Positions 44,148-53,075 of a DNA stretch of 64,000 nt are shown here, piece by piece; positions within the stretch are counted from its first letter, which is position 1; each line of letters starts with the position of its first letter. The translations under genes were made by a program, and so were the position numbers. This DNA is from Fulvimarina sp039652615. Lineage in GTDB: Bacteria; Pseudomonadota; Alphaproteobacteria; Rhizobiales; Rhizobiaceae. Under the pieces are notes generated by a model. That model saw only the letters and a list, made by a program, of their open reading frames with translations. It had not been told where the DNA came from and did no database searches. The DNA is taken from NCBI RefSeq assembly GCF_039652615.1, contig NZ_JBDJAC010000001.1, positions 124,001 through 188,000 on the forward strand. Direction: 5' to 3'.

Positions 44148-44753
44148 TCAGCCTTGCGGCAGATGCGGCTTCTTGGCTGCAATCTCGGGATGGTCTTCGA
44201 AGACCCGATCGGCCCAGGCGGTGAGTTTGGGCGCCTGTTTCGCAACCTTCCCCTCGAAGCGAAGATCCATCCAGCTCAGGAGCGCGCCAAGCGCGCAGTG
44301 GCCCAGGCCGACATCGTCGCCAAGATCGTCCAGATGGTCTTCGAGCCATGTCAGCCCGCGATCGGCCTTGGCCATCTGGCGGTCTGTCCAGCCGGGATGC
44401 CTCTTGTCCTCGGGCCTGTAGCGGACCTCGTAAATGCACAGAGCCAGCGCATCGGTCACGCCCGTCACGGCGGCATCGTAAGTTCTGATCTTGCGAAAAT
44501 CCTCGACCGTTTGCGGGATCAGCTGGTTGCCGCTCATCCGGTCGAGGACCTCGCAGATCACCGAACTGTCGAAGACGGCATCGCCATTTTCGAGAATCAG
44601 GGCCGGGATCTTGCCGAGCGGATTGGCGGTGTTGAGAAGATCCGAATTACCGACGAAGTCGACCGTTTCCATGTCGAGTTCGATGCCGGCGACGACGCCG
44701 GCCATCCGGACCTTGGCAACAAATGGCGAAGCGGGTGCACCCAAGAGCCGCAT
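44148..44753 (-). CDS. Glutathione S-transferase family protein
   Basis: The 201-residue protein has an N-terminal thioredoxin-like domain (APASPFVAKVRMAG, NPLGKIPALILENGDAVFDSSVI) with the cis-proline and the glutathione Glu/Ser motif, here DSS, and a C-terminal helical domain with GLGHCALGALLSWMDLRF. The catalytic residue is probably Ser near the N-terminus (ASPF). Its substrate is unknown. Confidence 0.93.
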   Translation of the reverse strand: MRLLGAPASPFVAKVRMAGVVAGIELDMETVDFVGNSDLLNTANPLGKIPALILENGDAVFDSSVICEVLDRMSGNQLIPQTVEDFRKIRTYDAAVTGVTDALALCIYEVRYRPEDKRHPGWTDRQMAKADRGLTWLEDHLDDLGDDVGLGHCALGALLSWMDLRFEGKVAKQAPKLTAWADRVFEDHPEIAAKKPHLPQG

Positions 44754-44822
44754 GTTCGATCTCCTTCATGCCGGATCGTCGCCGGCGCATGTTCCATTCG
44801 CGTGAAGCAAGCGACGACAATC

Positions 44823-44848
44823 CTCTCGCCATCGTCCGCTGGCGAGGG
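44823..44848 (-). other. Hairpin between the secreted-protein gene and GST
   Basis: CTCTCGCCA pairs with TGGCGAGGG over nine bases (one wobble). It sits between two minus-strand genes and has no T-run, so it could be a weak terminator or mRNA element. Confidence 0.3.
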
Positions 44849-44895
44849 AGAATAGGAAGCAGGGCCGATGCGTAAAGTCGCGAAACCGGTTCGGT

Positions 44896-45432
44896 CTATT
44901 TCGAAACGTAGCCGTATCCGGTGCGAGCTTCCGGCGGGAAACGGCGCAGCGACTGGCAGTTCGCGCCATAGACATGCCATTCGTCGAGACCGAGGACGCA
45001 GCCTTCTGCGCGCCAGGCCTTGACCGGCGAAAACATGCCGAGCCATCCACCGGCCGCCGCATAACCCATTGGATACTCGATGATATAGTAAATCGTGCGG
45101 CGCTGGTGATCCGAGATCAAAGCCGTGCCCTGGCACCAGCGGCGCTCGATCGGCTGCGGCGAGGGGATCTCATCGGTCAGGATCTGCGGCGCATAGGCCT
45201 TCTCGTGCATGTTCGAGAATTCGAGGATTTCAAGTTTGGCTTCCAGCACGCGCGGCGCGCCATATTCAAACTGATCCTCGACCTCCGCGAGAACCTCGGG
45301 ATTGTCGCATTGGGGCACGAGCGATTCTACTCGCTGCTGCGGCGCCATCTGAAGATCAGCAGCGCTTGCGCTGCCGGCCATCGCGCTCAGAGCCATCGCT
45401 GCTGCAAGAAATCCGGTGGTGATCTGACGCAT
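44896..45432 (-). CDS. Secreted hypothetical protein
   Basis: The 178-residue protein has a signal peptide (MRQITTGFLAAAMALSAMAG, cut near ASAAD) and a mature domain with four cysteines (VPQCDNP, RRWCQGT, AEGCVLG, GANCQSL). These could make two disulfides in the periplasm. It is aromatic-rich near the C-terminus (TIYYIIEYPMGY, WHVYG). I do not recognise a family with certainty. ATG 45432 is preferred to 45444. It lies on the same strand as rlmJ and GST. Confidence 0.75.
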   Translation of the reverse strand: MRQITTGFLAAAMALSAMAGSASAADLQMAPQQRVESLVPQCDNPEVLAEVEDQFEYGAPRVLEAKLEILEFSNMHEKAYAPQILTDEIPSPQPIERRWCQGTALISDHQRRTIYYIIEYPMGYAAAGGWLGMFSPVKAWRAEGCVLGLDEWHVYGANCQSLRRFPPEARTGYGYVSK

Positions 45433-45510
45433 CGGTCCGTCCATTCTCTGATCCGCAATCTTATGAAGACGATAGCACGCGTGATGGTGTGCATGCGGCC
45501 TTGAGCCGGC

Positions 45511-46344
45511 TCACTTCAGCGTAAAAACTCGCGCTGTTGCCGATCCGTCTCTCTCCAGCGCTGGCAAGAGACGCTCGACGATCGTTCGCGCTTCCCCTGC
45601 AAAGACGAATGGCGGGTTGATGACGGCAAGACCTGTTCCCAGAAATTGCTCGCTTTCGGCATTCTCTGCGGCGATTCTCGCCTCGACCGCTAATGCTTCA
45701 TCTGGCGCAAGGGCGGCTATTCCTGAAAGAAGCTTGTCGACGAGCGCCCTGCGCTTGATCGGATACCAGACGGCATAGGTGCCGCCGCGCCAGCGGGTGA
45801 GGGCCTTTTCCAGTCCGGCAAGAATATCGTCCACCTCACTCGTCTTCTCGAAAGGCGGATCGATGAGAACGAGCCCGCGCTTTTCCTTCGGTGGCAGATG
45901 GGCGCCGAGAGCGAGCCAGCCATCAAGTTCGATCGCTTTGACCTGGACATCGCCGGCGAAGAGCTCGCGGAGCGCGGTGCTATCCTCGGGATGAAGCTCG
46001 TAGGCGGAAAGCCGGTCGACCCCGCGCAGGCAGTGCCGCGCGATCAGCGGCGAGCCGGGATAGAAGCCAGCCTCCAGATCCGTGTCGATCGCCTCGAAAT
46101 AGTCGGCGAGCAGAGGTTCGCGTCTGAGCTCTTCATTAGCCGCGATCCTGAGGATCCCCGCCTGCGCCTCGCCCGTGCGCGCCGCCTCGCTGGAATTGAG
46201 ATCGTAGCGGCCCCGGCCCGCATGGGTATCGAACACCCGGAACGGTTTCTCCTTGCGCTTCAGATAGGCGATCAACCGGGTCAGCAGCGCATGTTTCACG
46301 ACATCCGCGAAATTTCCGGCGTGAAAGGCGTGGCGGTAGTTCAA
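45511..46344 (-). CDS. rlmJ: 23S rRNA (adenine(2030)-N6)-methyltransferase RlmJ
   Basis: The 277-residue enzyme methylates A2030 of 23S rRNA using S-adenosylmethionine. The family N-terminus MNYRHAFHAGNFADVVKH, the AdoMet loop FDTHAGRGRYDL and the catalytic IDPPFE (a DPPY-like motif) are intact. The C-terminal INPPFVFAGEA segment is typical too. It diverges from the ene-reductase gene. Confidence 0.96.
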   Translation of the reverse strand: MNYRHAFHAGNFADVVKHALLTRLIAYLKRKEKPFRVFDTHAGRGRYDLNSSEAARTGEAQAGILRIAANEELRREPLLADYFEAIDTDLEAGFYPGSPLIARHCLRGVDRLSAYELHPEDSTALRELFAGDVQVKAIELDGWLALGAHLPPKEKRGLVLIDPPFEKTSEVDDILAGLEKALTRWRGGTYAVWYPIKRRALVDKLLSGIAALAPDEALAVEARIAAENAESEQFLGTGLAVINPPFVFAGEARTIVERLLPALERDGSATARVFTLK

Positions 46345-46528
46345 AGCGGACTCCGGCTTGCAGATCTGGATGGGTTGAAACCCACGGAACGAAAGGTTCC
46401 CGCTTTTGCACGTTTGGCTACGCTGCGTTCAAGCCCTGGCATAGATCGCTTGGCGGCCCACATCTCAAGCAAATGAACAGTGCGCTGCACAATTCTTCAG
46501 CTGCACGATGCTTCAGTGGAGATATCCA

Positions 46529-47638
46529 ATGACAAATTCCAAGCTTTTCGACTCGTTCGATCTCGGTCCGAACCATCTCGCCAACCGGATCGTCATGGCG
46601 CCGCTGACCCGCTCGCGTGCGGGAGAGGGCGACAGCCCGGTGGACATGCATGCCACCTATTATGGCCAGCGCGCATCTGCCGGCCTGATCATCGCGGAAG
46701 CGACGCAGATCACGAACGAAGGCAAGGGTTATGCCTGGACGCCGGGGATCTACTCCGACCAGCAGGTCGCCGGTTGGAAAAAGGTGACCGACGAGGTTCA
46801 TGCGAAGGGCGGCAAGATCTTCCTTCAGCTCTGGCATGTAGGCCGGATTTCTCATCCGGACCTCCAGCATGACGGTAAGCTTCCTGTCTCGGCCTCGGCA
46901 ATCAAGCCGGACCAGCAGGCCTTTACCGAAGATGGCTTCAAGGACATCCCGACCCCGCGGGCGCTTGAAACAGACGAGCTGCCGCGCGTCGTCGCCGATT
47001 ATGTGAAGGCGGCGGAGAACGCGAAAAACGCCGGTTTCGACGGCGTCGAGGTGCATTCGGCGAATGGCTATCTCCTCGACCAGTTCCTGCAAGACGGGAC
47101 CAACAAGCGCGAGGACCAGTATGGCGGATCGGTCGAGAATCGGATGCGTTTCCCGCTCGAGGTGGTCGACGCCGTCGTAAAGGTGTGGGGCGCCGATCGC
47201 GTCGGCATTCGCATCTCGCCGGAAAGCGGTGCGAACGATGTGTCGGAAAGCGATCCGAAGACGCTGTTCATGACCTATGTCCGTGAACTCTCCGCCCGCA
47301 AGCTTGCCTATCTCCATGTGATCGAGGGCAAAATCTGGGACGACCGTGATAATCAGAAGGTTTCGAGCGCCGAGCTGCGCGAGGCATTCGACGGCGTCTT
47401 CATGGGTAACAACCAGTACGACAGGGAAACAGCAATCGAACGCGCCGACAGCGGCAAGGTGGACCTTGTCTGCTTCGGTCGTCCGTTCATCTCGAACCCC
47501 GATCTCGTCGAGCGCCTGAAGATCGATGCACCGCTGAACGAGCCCGACAAGGACACATTCTACGGTGGTGGCGAGGAAGGCTACACTGACTACCCGTTCC
47601 TCTCGGATGAGCAGCGCGAGAAGGCCGAGGCGGCGTAA
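46529..47638 (+). CDS. Old Yellow Enzyme family ene-reductase
   Basis: The 369-residue FMN-dependent alkene reductase (NemA / OYE class) reduces activated double bonds, and often nitroesters or nitroaromatics, with NAD(P)H. Conserved elements: NRIVMAPLTRSRA, LQLWHVGRISHP, HSANGYLLDQFLQDGTNKR with the substrate-binding His-Asn pair, YGGSVENR, and the FMN phosphate region FGRPFISNPDL. ATG 46529 has GGAGAT upstream. It is followed by a strong terminator overlapping its stop, so it is monocistronic. Confidence 0.95.
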   Translation: MTNSKLFDSFDLGPNHLANRIVMAPLTRSRAGEGDSPVDMHATYYGQRASAGLIIAEATQITNEGKGYAWTPGIYSDQQVAGWKKVTDEVHAKGGKIFLQLWHVGRISHPDLQHDGKLPVSASAIKPDQQAFTEDGFKDIPTPRALETDELPRVVADYVKAAENAKNAGFDGVEVHSANGYLLDQFLQDGTNKREDQYGGSVENRMRFPLEVVDAVVKVWGADRVGIRISPESGANDVSESDPKTLFMTYVRELSARKLAYLHVIEGKIWDDRDNQKVSSAELREAFDGVFMGNNQYDRETAIERADSGKVDLVCFGRPFISNPDLVERLKIDAPLNEPDKDTFYGGGEEGYTDYPFLSDEQREKAEAA

Positions 47639-47657
47639 ATCCACCGCCGGCCTTTTT
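47622..47657 (+). terminator. Rho-independent terminator overlapping the ene-reductase stop
   Basis: AGGCCGAGGCGG pairs with CCGCCGGCCT over ten pairs with a two-base bulge, followed by a run of five T. The stop codon TAA (47636-47638) is in the loop. Confidence 0.85.
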
Positions 47658-47815
47658 AAAGATAGAACCAACCGGACGGGTGCGCGAAAAATCGCGTGCC
47701 CGTTCGTATTTCATCAATAGAAACTTATTGCGTTAAGCTGGAGGTCTGATTCGCTTGCTAGTCTCTCCTCGATTGTTGCCACAGCCCAGGCATCGAGAGG
47801 CTTTTGTAGCGAACC

Positions 47816-49975
47816 ATGCTGTCGACCCTAGAGACCTTCCGGCTTTATACTCGCGATACGACGCGGATCATGAATCGGATCGAGGCCGATCCTGCGAACA
47901 AGCGGCAGATCGAGTACTACAAAGCGAATATCGGCAAGGTGTCGTCCGTCAAAGAATTTATGGGCGATTACCAGCTCTATTCCTACGCGATGACCGCGTT
48001 CGGTCTTGAGGAGCAAATCGAGTCGCGCGGACTGATCCGCAAGATTTTGGAAAGCGACATCGCGGACCCGAAAAGCCTCGTGAACAAGATTGGCGACGAC
48101 CGCTACCGGGAGCTCTACGAAGCCTTCAACTTCAAGTCGAATGAAGCGGCCGCCAAAGTCTCGGCCCAGTCGATGGCGCAGACCGATCGGACGAAGGAAG
48201 CCTATTCGCTTCATCGCGTCAGTGCTGCCAACGCCGTAAAAAAGCAGATCGATGACTATCGTGCGTCGATTGATAGCATTTCCACCATCGACCAGTTCCT
48301 CAGAAATGACAGCGTCTTCAAGACCGCTCTCACTGCGGCAGGGCTCGATCCGGACATCGCGTCGAAATCCTTCATTCGCGATCTGATGACCGGGAATCGC
48401 ACGAGCGAAGACGACCGCTATGTTGCTCTGAAGTCGATGTTCGACTTCCAGGCGGATGGCACTGCCGGAGCGAACGGCGCGCAGTCGGCGATCGAGACGA
48501 ACGAAACCATCCGTCTTTTCTATGAAGAGAAGGATCTCGTCTCCAGCGTGTCGTCGGCGCTGAACGACATCGATTACTGGAAGCTGCGCATGCCGTCAGT
48601 CTCCACGGCCGACGAGCTGACCCAGGACCGGCGACTTCTGGAGGTCGCGCTCTATTCCGTCGGCATCGACGCCAGCATTCAATCCTCGTCCTTCGTCTGG
48701 AAGATCTTGACCAGCGATATCGAAGACCCGAACAGCGCCTGGGGCAAGATGAAGGAGGGGACGGAGGAGGAAAAAGCCCTCAAGATCAAATACGGGCAGC
48801 TCAATCAGCTGTTCCAGTTCGAGGCCGATGGATCATTGCCGGCGGGCGCAGAAAGCGCTCTCGCTCCAGGCAAGGAAGACGCGCTTTTCGATGGTTACCT
48901 CGAAGGCAATGTTGATCGGGCGGTCTCCACTGATCGTGCCGCGACCTCGGTCTACACGGCGATCATGGCCAATGTTCAGACCGTGACCCAGTTCGTTCGA
49001 ACGCCTTCGGTTTACGAATACGCGTTGAAGGCGTTCGGCATCGACCCGACGCGTGTTTCGCGAAGTGAGATCGTTGATGTTCTGCGCAGCGATCCGGGCA
49101 ATCCGAACTCGTTCGCCGTTCGCTCCGGCGATGAACGATACGTGGCCCTCGCGGCGGCCTTCAACTTCGATGAAAGCGGAAAGATCGCGCAGAAGCGGAC
49201 CGCGCAGGAAGACAAGCCGTTCGCCGACACGATCGCCCGTTTCACGGAGAGCTATGGCGAGAAACCGAGCGAGGCCGACAAAAAGGATGCGGACGCGAAG
49301 ACGGACGCCTATCGTCGTGCACTGGCCGATGTGGTGACGGTCTCCGATTTCGTGAACAACAAGACAATTGTCGACTATATCACGGCCGCTTTCGATCTCA
49401 GCGATCTCAAACTGGACCCGCAGGAACTCGCCGACATCCTCACCAGCGATTTCGACGATCCGGAGAGTGTCGTGAACAAGATGGACGATCGACGGGTGGC
49501 CGAGCTTCGCGGGGCCTTCAACTTCAATACGTTCGGCGGGATCAATCGGCCGTCGGCTGCGATCCAGAGCCTTTCCGATCGGATGAAGGTCGACGATCTG
49601 TTTCTGAGGCAGAAGTTCGAAGAAGATGCAGGCGCTGAAAGTGAAGGGGCACGTCTCGCGCTGTACTTCAAACGCTCTGCCGCCGACATCAAGAACGCCT
49701 ACGATATTCTCGCGGATCCAGCTCTCCTGAAAGTGGTTCAGACCGCGGTCGGGCTTCCGTCCGAGTCCGGGCAGGCGGATATCGAAGTTCAGAAGCGAAC
49801 GCTGGAAAAGCGGATCGATCTCGAGAGCCTTCAGGACCCTGAAGATCTGTCGCGGTTCATAACGCGTTTCGTCACACTCTACGACCTTGAAAACGGAGGA
49901 GGATCGGGTGGATTCAATCCTGCCGCGATCCTCCTGGGTGGTGGAGGGGGCGGAGGCCTCGCCGGCTTCTTCTGA
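47816..49975 (+). CDS. DUF1217 protein with six repeats and Gly-rich tail
   Basis: The 719-residue helical acidic protein consists of six related units beginning near residues 42, 155, 262, 387, 506 and 625. Each has the DUF1217 pattern: a V-x-T/S-V-x-x-F helix, a segment like A..A.GLD, then I..IL.SD..DP.S....DDRY..L...FNF. Examples are ESDIADPKSLVNKIGDDRY and TSDFDDPESVVNKMDDRRV. It ends in a Gly-rich stretch (GGGGGGLAGFF). In rhizobia DUF1217 proteins are usually encoded among flagellar genes and may be secreted structural or assembly factors. No signal peptide and no flagellar gene is visible here. The start is ATG 47816. I cannot assign a precise function. Confidence 0.8.
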   Translation: MLSTLETFRLYTRDTTRIMNRIEADPANKRQIEYYKANIGKVSSVKEFMGDYQLYSYAMTAFGLEEQIESRGLIRKILESDIADPKSLVNKIGDDRYRELYEAFNFKSNEAAAKVSAQSMAQTDRTKEAYSLHRVSAANAVKKQIDDYRASIDSISTIDQFLRNDSVFKTALTAAGLDPDIASKSFIRDLMTGNRTSEDDRYVALKSMFDFQADGTAGANGAQSAIETNETIRLFYEEKDLVSSVSSALNDIDYWKLRMPSVSTADELTQDRRLLEVALYSVGIDASIQSSSFVWKILTSDIEDPNSAWGKMKEGTEEEKALKIKYGQLNQLFQFEADGSLPAGAESALAPGKEDALFDGYLEGNVDRAVSTDRAATSVYTAIMANVQTVTQFVRTPSVYEYALKAFGIDPTRVSRSEIVDVLRSDPGNPNSFAVRSGDERYVALAAAFNFDESGKIAQKRTAQEDKPFADTIARFTESYGEKPSEADKKDADAKTDAYRRALADVVTVSDFVNNKTIVDYITAAFDLSDLKLDPQELADILTSDFDDPESVVNKMDDRRVAELRGAFNFNTFGGINRPSAAIQSLSDRMKVDDLFLRQKFEEDAGAESEGARLALYFKRSAADIKNAYDILADPALLKVVQTAVGLPSESGQADIEVQKRTLEKRIDLESLQDPEDLSRFITRFVTLYDLENGGGSGGFNPAAILLGGGGGGGLAGFF

Positions 49976-50130
49976 TCCTTCCTTCGAACGGCTTAATCCG
50001 CCGCGATCGGCTGCGCTTTGAGGCCGGTCGATCGCGAACGCGGGCAGATGCGTAGAGCATTGCGGAAATTGATCGCTTCCATCACCCAAACCCGTTGGGC
50101 AGCTTCGGGTCGCGGTGCTAGAACGGGTGC

Positions 50131-52263
50131 ATGAACAAGCCGCTTCCCGCCTCCATCGGTCATTCCGCCTGTCCCCACGACTGTCCGTCTACCTGTGCGC
50201 TCGACATCGAGGTCGATCCGTCGGGCCGGATCGGGCGCGTTCGTGGTGCCGCCGATAACAGCTACACGGCCGGCGTCATCTGCGCCAAGGTCGCGCGCTA
50301 TGCCGAGCGGCTCTACCACCCGGACCGGCTGATGAAGCCGCTGCAGCGCGTGGGTGAAAAGGGCGAGGGCGACTGGCGAGAGATCAGCTGGGACGATGCC
50401 CTCGATCTCATCGCAGAGAGGTTCCTTGCCGCCGAGCAACGATATGGTGCCGAAACCATCTGGCCCTACTTCTATGCCGGAACCATGGGGCTCGTTCAGC
50501 GCGACGGGATCAAGCGCCTGACCCATGCCAAGCGCTATTCCAATCAGTTCTCAACGATCTGCACCAATATGGCCTGGACCGGCTGGGCGATGGGGACAGG
50601 CGCTATGCGCGGCGTCGATCCACGCGAGATCGCGCAATCCGATTGCGTCGTGATCTGGGGCACGAATGCGGTTGCGACGCAGGTCAATGTGATGACCCAT
50701 GCCGCAAAGGCGCGAAAGACGCGTGGCGCGAAGATCGTCGTTATCGATATCTACGACAACGCGACCATGCAACAGGCCGATCTCGCCCTCAAACTGCGGC
50801 CCGGCACTGATGCTGCGCTGGCCTGCGCGCTGATGCATATCGCCTTCCGAGACGGGACTGCTGACCGCGCCTATCTTGCCCGTTACACCGACGATCCCGA
50901 GGGCCTTGAAGCCCATCTTGTGTCGCGCGGGCCGGACTGGGCCGCCGCGATCACGGGGCTATCGGCCCAGGAGATCGAGGATTTCGCCGCGCTCATCGGC
51001 CGGACGCCGAAGACGTTTTTCCGGCTCGGCTACGGCTTTACCCGCCAGCGCAACGGGACGGCGGCGATGCATGCAGCCCTTTCTGTGCCGACCGTCTACG
51101 GACACTGGCAATATGAGGGCGGCGGCGCGTTCCATTCCAACAGCGGCATCTTCGGCATCGACCAGGGGCTGATCACGGGCGAGGCGGCGAGAGATTCTGA
51201 CGTGCGCCATCTTGACCAGAGCCGCCTCGGGGCCGTGCTCGCCGGTGGGGCGGATGCACTGTTCGGCGGTCCGCCGGTGACGGCGATGCTCGTCCAGAAC
51301 ACCAATCCGGCCAATGTGTGCCCCGACCAGAGTAAGGTTGTCGCGGGCCTGAAGCGCGAGGATCTGTTCCTGGCGGTCCACGAACAGTTCATGACCGATA
51401 CGGCGAAGCTCGCCGATCTCGTCATTCCCGCGACGATGTTCCTCGAGCATGACGACATCTATCGGGGCGGGGGGCAGAGCCATATCGTTCTCGGGCCAAA
51501 AATCACCGAGCCGCCTCAAACGGTGCGGACCAATCACTTCGTCGTGGAAGAACTGGCAAAGCGCCTTGGCGTGTCCGATCGGCCCGGCTTTGGCTTGAGC
51601 GAGCGCGACCTGATCGACGACCTTCTTGTGCGGTCAGGATTAGAGCGCGATTTTTCCGAGCTTTCCGAGGAAAAGTGGGTCGACAAGTCCGTTCCGTTCG
51701 AGGACGCGCATTTCCTGAACGGCTTCGGCCACGCGGACGGGAAATTTCGCTTCAAGCCGGATTGGACCGGCACGCCCGCGCCGAACCGTCCGCCGTCCTC
51801 GATCGGGGTATTGGGGCCCGCCGGAGAGCTTCCAGCCTTTCCCGATCATGTGGAGATCGTCGAGGCACCTGACGCCGTGCACCCTTATAAGCTCGCGACG
51901 TCGCCTGCACGCCAGTTTCTCAATTCCTCCTTCGCCGAGACGAAGGGCTCGCGCTCGCGGGAGGGCGGGCCTGTGCTGATGCTTCATCCGGAGGATGCGG
52001 CGCGCGAGAAGCTGCCGGATGGGGCGATCGTTAAGATCGGGAACGCGCGCGGCACGGTCCGTCTGCCGGTCAGGGTCACCGATAGCGCGAAGCCCGGCGT
52101 CCTGATTCACGAGGGCCTCTGGGCGAATTCCGATTTTCTCGAAGGCGAGGGCATCAATGTCCTCACCGGCGCTGATCCGGTCGCGCCTTATGGTGGCGCG
52201 GCGTTTCACGACACGGCCGTTTGGCTGCGCCCTGATCCGACGAGAGAGCCCAAAGACGCCTGA
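50131..52263 (+). CDS. Molybdopterin-dependent oxidoreductase, single subunit
   Basis: This 710-residue protein of the DMSO reductase superfamily begins with an N-terminal [4Fe-4S] site (C14, C18, C22 and C51: CPHDCPSTC ... GVICAKV). The bis-MGD domains follow: SWDDALDLIAERF, WGTNAVATQVNVM, RLGYGFTRQRNG, LVQNTNPANVCPDQ and DLVIPATMFLEHDDIYRGGG. The C-terminal dinucleotide-binding barrel (LMLHPEDAAREKLPDGAIVKI) comes last. No Tat signal, membrane or electron-transfer subunit is adjacent, so it is cytoplasmic and its partner is unknown. The substrate cannot be told from sequence. Confidence 0.93.
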   Translation: MNKPLPASIGHSACPHDCPSTCALDIEVDPSGRIGRVRGAADNSYTAGVICAKVARYAERLYHPDRLMKPLQRVGEKGEGDWREISWDDALDLIAERFLAAEQRYGAETIWPYFYAGTMGLVQRDGIKRLTHAKRYSNQFSTICTNMAWTGWAMGTGAMRGVDPREIAQSDCVVIWGTNAVATQVNVMTHAAKARKTRGAKIVVIDIYDNATMQQADLALKLRPGTDAALACALMHIAFRDGTADRAYLARYTDDPEGLEAHLVSRGPDWAAAITGLSAQEIEDFAALIGRTPKTFFRLGYGFTRQRNGTAAMHAALSVPTVYGHWQYEGGGAFHSNSGIFGIDQGLITGEAARDSDVRHLDQSRLGAVLAGGADALFGGPPVTAMLVQNTNPANVCPDQSKVVAGLKREDLFLAVHEQFMTDTAKLADLVIPATMFLEHDDIYRGGGQSHIVLGPKITEPPQTVRTNHFVVEELAKRLGVSDRPGFGLSERDLIDDLLVRSGLERDFSELSEEKWVDKSVPFEDAHFLNGFGHADGKFRFKPDWTGTPAPNRPPSSIGVLGPAGELPAFPDHVEIVEAPDAVHPYKLATSPARQFLNSSFAETKGSRSREGGPVLMLHPEDAAREKLPDGAIVKIGNARGTVRLPVRVTDSAKPGVLIHEGLWANSDFLEGEGINVLTGADPVAPYGGAAFHDTAVWLRPDPTREPKDA

Positions 52264-52367
52264 TACATCCCGTATATGGGGGTTGCTGCACGCCGGCGGG
52301 GAGGCGAAGCTTCCCGCTGTTGGTCCTCGGAGATAAAAAGCCGCAACCTCATTCTTGTTGCGAGCTA

Positions 52368-53075
52368 TTATCCCCGTCTTGCATCCGGTGACACGAGGAT
52401 CGATGTCCCGTTGCCGAAACGCGTCGGCTCCGCATCGGCTTCAAGGGGCGGGTTCGTCCGGATGATCACCCGCCCGTTCGAGAGGCGCGCATTGCCTTCG
52501 AGAACCAGCCGCAGAGCGTGTGGATAAAGCCGGTGTTCAGCAAGCAAAAGACGATCGGCCAGCGCGTCCGGCGTATCGTCCGGCTCGATCGCAATGGCTG
52601 CCTGGGCGATGATCGGTCCCTCGTCCATGCCCTCGGTCACGTAATGCACCGTGCAGCCATGGACCCGCATACCAGCTTGAAGCGCACGGGTGTGCGTGTC
52701 GAGACCGGGAAACAGCGGCAGGAGCGAGGGGTGGATGTTGATCATCCGCCCGGCGAAATGGCGGACGAAATCGGGCGTCAAAAGACGCATATATCCGGCG
52801 AGACAGATGAAGTCCGGCTTCAGTGCATCAAGTTCGGATCTCAGCGCCGCCTCATGATCTTCGCGGCTTGCAAAATCGCGGTGATCGATCGCGCTGGCCG
52901 GAATGTCGTACCGTCTGGCGGTATCGAGTCCTTTCGCATCGGGCCGGTTTGAGATCACGCCGACGATCCGGCCGGGATAGCTCGGATTCATGCACGCTGC
53001 GATCAGCGCACTCATATTCGAGCCGCGCCCGGATATGAGGACGACGATGCGCTTCGGATCGGTTGCGGCGGTCAC
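52368..53075 (-). CDS. purN: Phosphoribosylglycinamide formyltransferase
   Basis: The 235-residue enzyme performs the third step of purine synthesis, moving a formyl group from 10-formyl-THF to GAR. ISGRGSNM, NIHPSLLPLFPG and GCTVHYVTEGMDEGPII carry the phosphate, catalytic His and Asp sites. A 20-residue C-terminal tail is longer than in E. coli. Its start overlaps the purM stop (ATGA), so the pair is coupled. Confidence 0.97.
   Translation of the reverse strand: MTAATDPKRIVVLISGRGSNMSALIAACMNPSYPGRIVGVISNRPDAKGLDTARRYDIPASAIDHRDFASREDHEAALRSELDALKPDFICLAGYMRLLTPDFVRHFAGRMINIHPSLLPLFPGLDTHTRALQAGMRVHGCTVHYVTEGMDEGPIIAQAAIAIEPDDTPDALADRLLLAEHRLYPHALRLVLEGNARLSNGRVIIRTNPPLEADAEPTRFGNGTSILVSPDARRG

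Noticed and set aside
43967..44224. 85-residue plus-strand frame starting at GTG
   Set aside because: It runs through a terminator hairpin and into the antisense of GST, with no ribosome-binding site.
49993..50526. 177-residue minus-strand frame at the start of the molybdoenzyme
   Set aside because: It is antisense to the conserved Fe-S domain region and shows no family similarity.
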